Shown: positions 58,901-64,000 of the stretch, in pieces
How the letters are laid out: each line of letters starts with the position of its first letter
Position numbering within the stretch: the first letter of the stretch is position 1
Origin: Zantedeschia hybrid cultivar
Taxonomy: Eukaryota > Streptophyta > Magnoliopsida > Alismatales > Araceae
Reading direction: 5' to 3'
Assembly (NCBI GenBank): GCA_030544215.1
Contig: JARZZO010000002.1
Span: 58,596,650 to 58,660,649, forward strand
Length of the DNA stretch: 64,000 nucleotides
The notes under the pieces: model-generated
What the model saw: the letters and a program-made list of their open reading frames with translations, nothing else
What the model was told of the DNA's origin: nothing
Database searches by the model: none
Program-made: the position numbers and the translations under genes

Positions 58901-59439
58901 AAAGAAAGTTAATTGTTGATTATGATCAAGATGACGACGATGATGGGACAGAGTCTCCTAGTGATGATGCTGGTGCAGCTGCAGGTGCTACTACCGGGGG
59001 CGGAGTGTATGCACCTTCTTTCTCCTTACATGTTGACACAGGAAGAGGACAACATGAAAGTCAAGGAGATTATGATTCACAAAGCCAGCATGGACAGCAG
59101 TCAGGTTATGGAGGTGGCCAACAAGAAGCAGGCATATATAGCTGGGGAGATCAAGTAGAGTATGAAGGCTTTCAATTCCATCCACCGATTCCACCCAGTA
59201 GCAGTTATGGGTCAGGGTCTTCTTCTTATCCTCATGCTACTTCTTTGAACCATGATTCTGGCATTTCATCAAGTCAACAACCATATACTCCAAGAGGGAT
59301 TCAAAGAGGGATGCACGACTTGGCTGCATCATTGTTTAGTTATGGTGAATATAGGGAACATATGCAACCTTATTATGGATACCAGCAACAGCAACCAGAT
59401 GATGAATCAGAAGGATCTACGGGTTATTATCCATATTAA
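55968..59439 (+). CDS. hAT-1 transposase, four coding exons, intact frame
   Basis: Catalyses cut-and-paste transposition in the nucleus. Exons 55968-57624, 57700-57830, 57926-58001 and 58097-59439 have GT..AG introns and join in frame to 1068 residues. The start is the ATG just after the acceptor TGTTGTAG; the earlier ATG at 55914 lies before that acceptor. A BED finger has C26, C29, H43 and C54. A poly-Asp run (about 123-130) and a basic linker follow. DUF659 contains MCDGWTG (D281) and VVTDNEPSYKAAG (D342), then the CAAH motif (C366, H369). The dimerisation domain holds SQCERNWS with E656, so the DDE triad is complete. After about residue 700 comes an acidic, lysine-patched region and then a 170-residue tail rich in Gly, Ser, Gln and Tyr. 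No stop or frameshift interrupts it. Confidence 0.92.
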
Positions 59440-59699
59440 GGGACTCACTTATGTTTTTCATAGGTAAGGATCGTTTGATTTCGTTCATATTTTGCATTGT
59501 TGTAAATATTTAGTACATTAACATAATATTTTTCATGTTTAATCTCTATGAAAATTGTAATTTTGTATGTGTTATGTGTACTTCTTTATCTTAACCAATT
59601 TTTATCACACCCAACACATAGCTAATTAATTGTTTACATTTTTTCTGAATTTTTCTGATTTTTTTCTTTTTTTTCTGATTTTTTTGGGCCCTTTTAAGC

Positions 59700-59795
59700 C
59701 CGTACCGGCCGGTACCGGTACCGGTACGTACCGGTACCGGCCGGCACCGGTACCGGTACCGGTACGTACCGGTACCGGCCGGCACCGGTACCGGG
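59700..59795. repeat. hAT-1 right subterminal GGTACCGG array
   Basis: Dense, overlapping GGTACC/CCGGTAC palindromes, including a near-perfect tandem pair of about 44 bp each (59703-59746 and 59747-59790). The left end has a sparser set at 54315-54395. Subterminal repeats of this kind are transposase-binding sites in Ac and relatives; that role here is inference. Confidence 0.85.
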
Positions 59796-59809
59796 TACTG
59801 ACATCCATG

Positions 59810-59817
59810 ATGGGAAC
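59810..59817. repeat. hAT-1 right target-site duplication
   Basis: ATGGGAAC, identical to 54292-54299. Confidence 0.95.
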
Positions 59818-60284
59818 TGATCTACTGCACTTCTCAGACTCCCTCATATCCTCCCTCTTGCGCTAAGATCTCCTTGACTAAGTCTGCCGTTAGGCTACCC
59901 ACTACGGGCGACACCAAAATGCTCCTTCGGAGCTTCAACAGGCAGGGGCGAGGAAACCCTCATCCAATGTGGAGACAGTTGACACCAAGGAGAAGCGGGT
60001 TTGACTTCTGATACCACCTCAGCGAAGGATCTCTTGTGCGACCCACCCGAAGTAAATGGTCAGAGCTTACGAACATGGCCCTCCCTACCACAGAGAAGGC
60101 AACGCACTGAAGCAGAGCACGATCTTGCCCAATGACCCAGCTGAAGGCATCGGAAGCAGCTGGCGGGCTTGGCGGCGTCCGGAGCCCCTTCCCATCGACT
60201 ACCTCCAAGGGGTGTGCAGGTGGCTCCCGAAGCAACCGCCGGTGGAGACCGCATCCGGTCCCCCGCACCGCTCCTCTCCGCCAT
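59818..60284 (-). pseudogene. LINE-1 ORF1 fragment, CCHC half (copy C)
   Basis: Begins MAERSGAGDRM at 60284 and contains CFRCLQLGHWARSC. The second knuckle, CLLCGREGHVRKL, is followed by a stop instead of its last Cys. It is separated from the RRM-like half by hAT-1. Confidence 0.82.
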
Positions 60285-60387
60285 TCGGCATATGCCAAGA
60301 TTTTCCTCTTTTTTCCTGAATTCTATATTAATGCAAAGGCAAAAACCAAAAGATTTGAAGCAGTCAAGTTTTAATGGGCTAAAAGAT

Positions 60388-63300
60388 CATTTTTCGAGAA
60401 AAAGCGTGGATCGTACCACCAATTTATTAAAGGAGAGGAAGTACAATCAGCTGGATAGGAGAGATTCCTATCCTGTAAAAAAATAAAAAACGATTAAGGC
60501 ATGCTAATATCAAATGCCTTAATCCACGAATCTAGAACACAAGCCCCAGTATATCTGGACAAGGAATACAAAAAAGATAAGCTACACAAACAAATGTTTT
60601 CAACATATATTTACTTCCCCGAAATATAGCATCATTTCTTTCCCGCCATATGCTCCAGCTGACTGCATGTGGAAGAATACCATAAAGAATCCTCAACTCC
60701 CGCTGCCATGTTTGCTGCTTCAATTGCTTGAAAACTTCCATAGCTCCAGGACATTATTGGAGGTTGGCTGAAAATTAAGAATTTTCCCAAATATTTCCCA
60801 GACATGCTTACTGATAACACAAGTCACTAACAGATGATCAACATCTTCTTCATGCACAACACAGAATGAGCAAATAGTATCTGTATGAGGACAAATGTAT
60901 ACTTTAGTGATTAACCTTTTGTCATACATTAACCACATACAAGCTCTGACTTTGAGTGGAGCCTTCACCTTCCAAACATCATCAGATTTCGGATAAGTTG
61001 GCATTTCTCCTTCCAGCACAGAGCTGTGAACTTATTCTTATTAGGCTCCCAAATCAATTTGTCCAATTTGTCCAATGAGTCTGATGAACAGAACTCATCA
61101 ATTTCTTCATCTTTTAAATTTCTGTGCAGTTTAACAGTCCACTGAATAGCATTCCCAACCTCTTCAAAACAGTCATTAACCGTAGCCCACTTGTTTTCAG
61201 CTAAAGAAAAGATATTTGGAAAAGCCACCTTTATACTTTTCTCCCCCAACCATCTATCTTTCCAAAAAAAAGGTGTTCCAGCCATCACCCATCTTGAAAA
61301 GGATATGCTTCTGGAAATGAGTTCCCACTGTAACAATATCAGACCACACAAGAGACATATTGGAGCCATTAACTGAATGGATATAGAATCTGTATCTTGG
61401 CTGATAATGCTTGAAGTTTGTGACATATTTCCATAAATATGCTTCCTCGGCCATCAACTCACATAACCATTTCCCCAGAAGTGCCATGTTCCACAGATGA
61501 ATATTCTTCACCCCCATTCCTCCATTAGATTTTGGAGTACATACATTGCTCCGTTTCACCAACGGAATACCTTTCTTGTTCTCATTATGACCTCCCCAAA
61601 GAAACTTTCCTCTGATCTTATCTATTTCTTTACACAGAGACCTCGGAATAAGAAAAACTGAGAAAAAATGCATGGGTATACTAGTAAGCACTGAATTTAT
61701 CAGAGTAAGTCTGCCACCTAATTGGCCTTCCACACAGTCAACCTCCTCTGAATATTATGAATAATAATATCCCAATCCTTCATCTTCAGTCTTCTGTCAT
61801 TTAATGGCAGTCCCAGGTAAGTAATTGGAAGCTTCCCGATATCACACCCAAGAATGCTATCAATCTGCATGGCCATTTCATCTTCTAAATTAAAAGGAAT
61901 AATTGACCTCTTATTATAATTGATCATCAGTCCCGAAAGAATAGAATCCTTACAAAATGAAGAGAATAGCTTTTGTGATCTCTAAATCTCCTTTGAAGAA
62001 AAGCAGTGTATCATCTGCAAACTGTAAGTGAGAAAACCCAGTCAAATTCCTGCTAATATGGATACCACTGATCCACCCATTAGACTCTGCCCAGTAAAAC
62101 ATTCTGCTCATGGCATTAGCCACCACAACAAATAATAACGGTGAAAGAGGATCACCCTGCCTTAATCCTCTTGTACTACCGAAATATACACACATTGCTG
62201 TTCAGAATTATTGAAAATTTTGCAGTGGAAAAACACTTCCTCAAAACCCCAATCCATTGTTGGGGAAAATTCTGCACTTCCATTAACTGTCCACAAACAT
62301 TTCCAATGTACCCTGTCATATGCTTTGTTAAAATCTAACTTACAAGCCACACCTTCGGACCCCCTGATCCTCATGGAGTACAATGCCTCATGTGCTAAGA
62401 GAAAATGTTCTTTCAGTTTCCTGCCTTGAATAAAAGATGTCTGGTTTGGCTGAATAATTCTATTGAGCACCGAACTCAATGTTGCTGATAAAATGCGGGC
62501 TATTATTTTGTATGACCCATTCAACAGCCTTAGGCCTGCAGTCTTTCAGCTGTAAAGCATTATCTTTCTTTGGGAGCAACACCAAATATGTACTATTAAG
62601 AACTTCACAACCTGCTTCACCATCTATGATCCCCACTGCTGCCTTAATGACCTCAGACTTGACACCCTCCCAGAAAAACTGATAGAGGCTAATAGGAATG
62701 ACATCTGGTGCTGGCCCCTTATCCGCACCCAATCCAAAGACTGTGTTCTTAACTTCATCTTCCGTCACAGGACGAGTAAGGATATATTGCTCTTCTGCAG
62801 ATAACTTAGTGATATCAGGATCCGCCCAATCTGGAAACCACCTTCTCTCAGCTGAAAATAAAGCTTTATAAAAACTGATCATTTCCTCCACAATTTTATC
62901 CTCATCCTCAATCCACTTATCTTGTCTTTGAATGCTTGATATATTCTTCCTCCTCCATACGTTTGCTATTTCATGAAAGAATTTTGTATTGAGACACCTT
63001 CTTTCAACCAAATTGCACTAGTTCTCCGCCTCCATCTGATTTCCTCTTCTATAAGCCAATCACCATACTGTGTTTTCATCACTGATCTTTGATTAAGTTC
63101 CTGCTCATTTAAAGGCCTACTTTCCTCAATTCTGTCCAATTCTTTAAGAGCTTCCATTGCTTTTTGCCAAGAATGAATCTTCCTTGCCTCCATTTGTCAG
63201 CCCATTCTTTCATCTTGTGTTTGAGATTTCTAATCTTCAGCGCTAGTACCCTCGGCCCAGAATGGATACCAACTGGCTGCTTCCAAGATTCCCCAACCAT

Positions 63301-63997
63301 AATTCTGAAATCCTCATATTGCATCCAAACCTTTTCCAGACGAAAAGGTTTCTTCCTACTTTTCTTCCTCTGACAATCAAGAAGAATGGCATTATGGTCA
63401 GAAACTGTTCTAGGTTGTTCAGAGATTCTAGCCAAATGAAATATACTCTCCCATCTATCAGTAACCAAAGCTCTGTCAAGTTTGGACATGGACGATACCT
63501 GTCTACCATTAGACAATGTAAACTGCACATTTGGAATATTAAATTCCATTTAAGCACATTTCTCGATCCAGTCACTGAATAACTGCATCCCTTTATTGAA
63601 TTTTCCACCCTTATTCCTTTCTGATGGTCTTCGACTGGTTGAAGTCTCCTATAACACACCAAGGCAGATCAAATTTCCTGTGACAGCAACATAAATCTTC
63701 CAACATTAGTTGTTGGTCTTGTACTTGATGAGGACCATAAACCCCTGTCAGCATCCAAGGATCTTTATTTCGATTATCACATAACTTCACAGAAACAAAA
63801 TATTCACCGATCTCCAGCAGTTGACCTTCCCACAAGTTCTTATTCCATGCTATAATAATCCCTCCTGATTGACCAGAAGCCCTCCTGAAAACAAAATCCG
63901 GCTCCCCAAATGGTGTGATTTTCCTGATAGCATCAACATCAATCTTCTCCATCTTTGTTTCCTGCAAACAGAGGATTTCCACATTTTTTCTTCTCAT
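60388..63997 (-). mobile_element. LINE-2, 3' part to window edge (copy C)
   Basis: Begins after the target duplication at 60374-60387 and matches A 12841 onward. It is cut by the window end inside the endonuclease. Confidence 0.92.
60532..63997 (-). pseudogene. LINE-2 ORF2 (copy C), partial and broken
   Basis: Runs 5' to 3' from the window edge. The endonuclease starts at LMRRKNVEILCLQETK and reaches PWCVIGDFN (about 63630) and SDHNAILL (about 63400). A linker (63193-62966) and an early reverse transcriptase frame (63011-62460) follow. CKLDFNKAYDRVHW and IIQPNQTSFIQGRK lie in 62524-62162, and GDPLSPLLFVVVANA with SHLQFADDTLLFF in 62195-61950. YLGLPLNDRRLKMKDWDII is at 61927-61718 and GGRLTLINSVLTSIPMHFF at 61733-61254. 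FWKDRWLGEKSIK and the zf-RVT region (CSFCVVHEEDVDHLLVTC) run to WSIWRERNDAIFRG (about 60640). Frames are longer than in copy A. The five residues missing from the A endonuclease are present here. Several frameshifts remain, so this copy is also inactive. Confidence 0.9.
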
Positions 63998-64000
63998 AAG

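Larger units (their letters stand above)
54300..59809 (+). mobile_element. hAT-1: complete hAT (Ac-like) DNA transposon
   Basis: A 5510-bp element inserted in copy C. The termini are CATGGATGGCAGT (left) and CATGGATGTCAGT (right, read inward), 12 of 13 identical. It is flanked by perfect 8-bp duplications ATGGGAAC at 54292-54299 and 59810-59817; hAT elements make 8-bp duplications. Copy A has a single ATGGGGAC at the same site (12263-12270), a paralogous empty site. Both ends carry GGTACCGG-rich subterminal repeats, densest at 59700-59795. A GC-rich probable 5' exon (to about 54625), an array-bearing intron and a four-exon transposase frame fill the interior. Insertion after block duplication and an uninterrupted frame suggest a young element. 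Confidence 0.95.
52751..60317 (-). mobile_element. LINE-1 (copy C), deleted and split by hAT-1
   Basis: Target duplications at 52736-52750 and 60318-60332 match those of copy A, so this is the same insertion. A 3.5-kb deletion at about 53766 removes most of ORF2 and the end of ORF1. hAT-1 (54300-59809) splits ORF1. Confidence 0.93.
47941..63997. repeat. Segmental duplication block, copy C
   Basis: Homologous to copy A from about A 2028 onward and still matching at the right edge of the window (A about 16.4 kb). It has a 3.5-kb internal deletion of LINE-1 at about 53766 (A about 8196 joined to about 11742) and a smaller deletion at about 50683 that removes the LINE-3 5' part. It carries the extra hAT-1 insertion. 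The left junction abuts a GC-rich CCTAGGCG-type repeat and cuts through the LINE-0 relic. Confidence 0.92.

Overview
The window is nuclear DNA of a flowering plant. The evidence is plant-type LINE retrotransposons with CCHC ORF1 and RVT/zf-RVT ORF2 domains, hAT transposases with BED and DUF659 domains, PIF/Harbinger-like MITEs, intron-bearing reading frames with GT..AG junctions, and a nuclear copy of a plant mitochondrial ribosomal protein gene (rps19). The species cannot be named from the sequence. There is no prokaryotic gene organisation, CRISPR array, rRNA or convincing tRNA.

The main architecture is one long block present three times in the same orientation: copy A (1-20754, open at the left edge), copy B (34193-42955) and copy C (47941-63997, open at the right edge). 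Each copy carries the same ordered retroelement insertions: an ORF1-only LINE-like relic (LINE-0), truncated LINE-3, a 253-bp LINE-4 tail, a micro-LINE of about 37 bp between 20-bp target duplications, a GATCCG-rich hAT MITE, full-length LINE-1 and full-length LINE-2. Most LINE bodies lie on the minus strand. These insertions therefore predate the duplication. The copies then diverged by separate large deletions: B lost most of LINE-1 and LINE-2, and C lost about 3.5 kb of LINE-1 ORF2. C alone gained a complete hAT transposon (hAT-1, 54300-59809) inside LINE-1 ORF1. Copy A keeps the empty target site.

Between A and B (20755-34192) lie a GC-rich mitochondrial-type rps19 reading frame abutting the edge of copy A, a small hAT MITE, a decayed hAT transposase (hAT-2, plus strand), nested LINE pieces, an LTR-like segment and the 5' half of another hAT (hAT-3, minus strand) with a recognisable promoter. 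Between B and C (42956-47940) lie a last exon resembling DUF616 (TOD1/MUCI70-like) proteins, a small MITE, a plus-strand LINE reverse transcriptase relic and a GC-rich CCTAGGCG-type repeat.

hAT-1 is the most complete system seen. It has 13-bp terminal inverted repeats, a perfect 8-bp target duplication, GGTACCGG-rich subterminal arrays, an eight-copy 153-bp array in a probable 5'-UTR intron, and a four-exon uninterrupted frame of 1068 codons with all DDE residues. The only apparent host genes are rps19, the DUF616-like exon and a tentative pair of exons near 19.5 kb.
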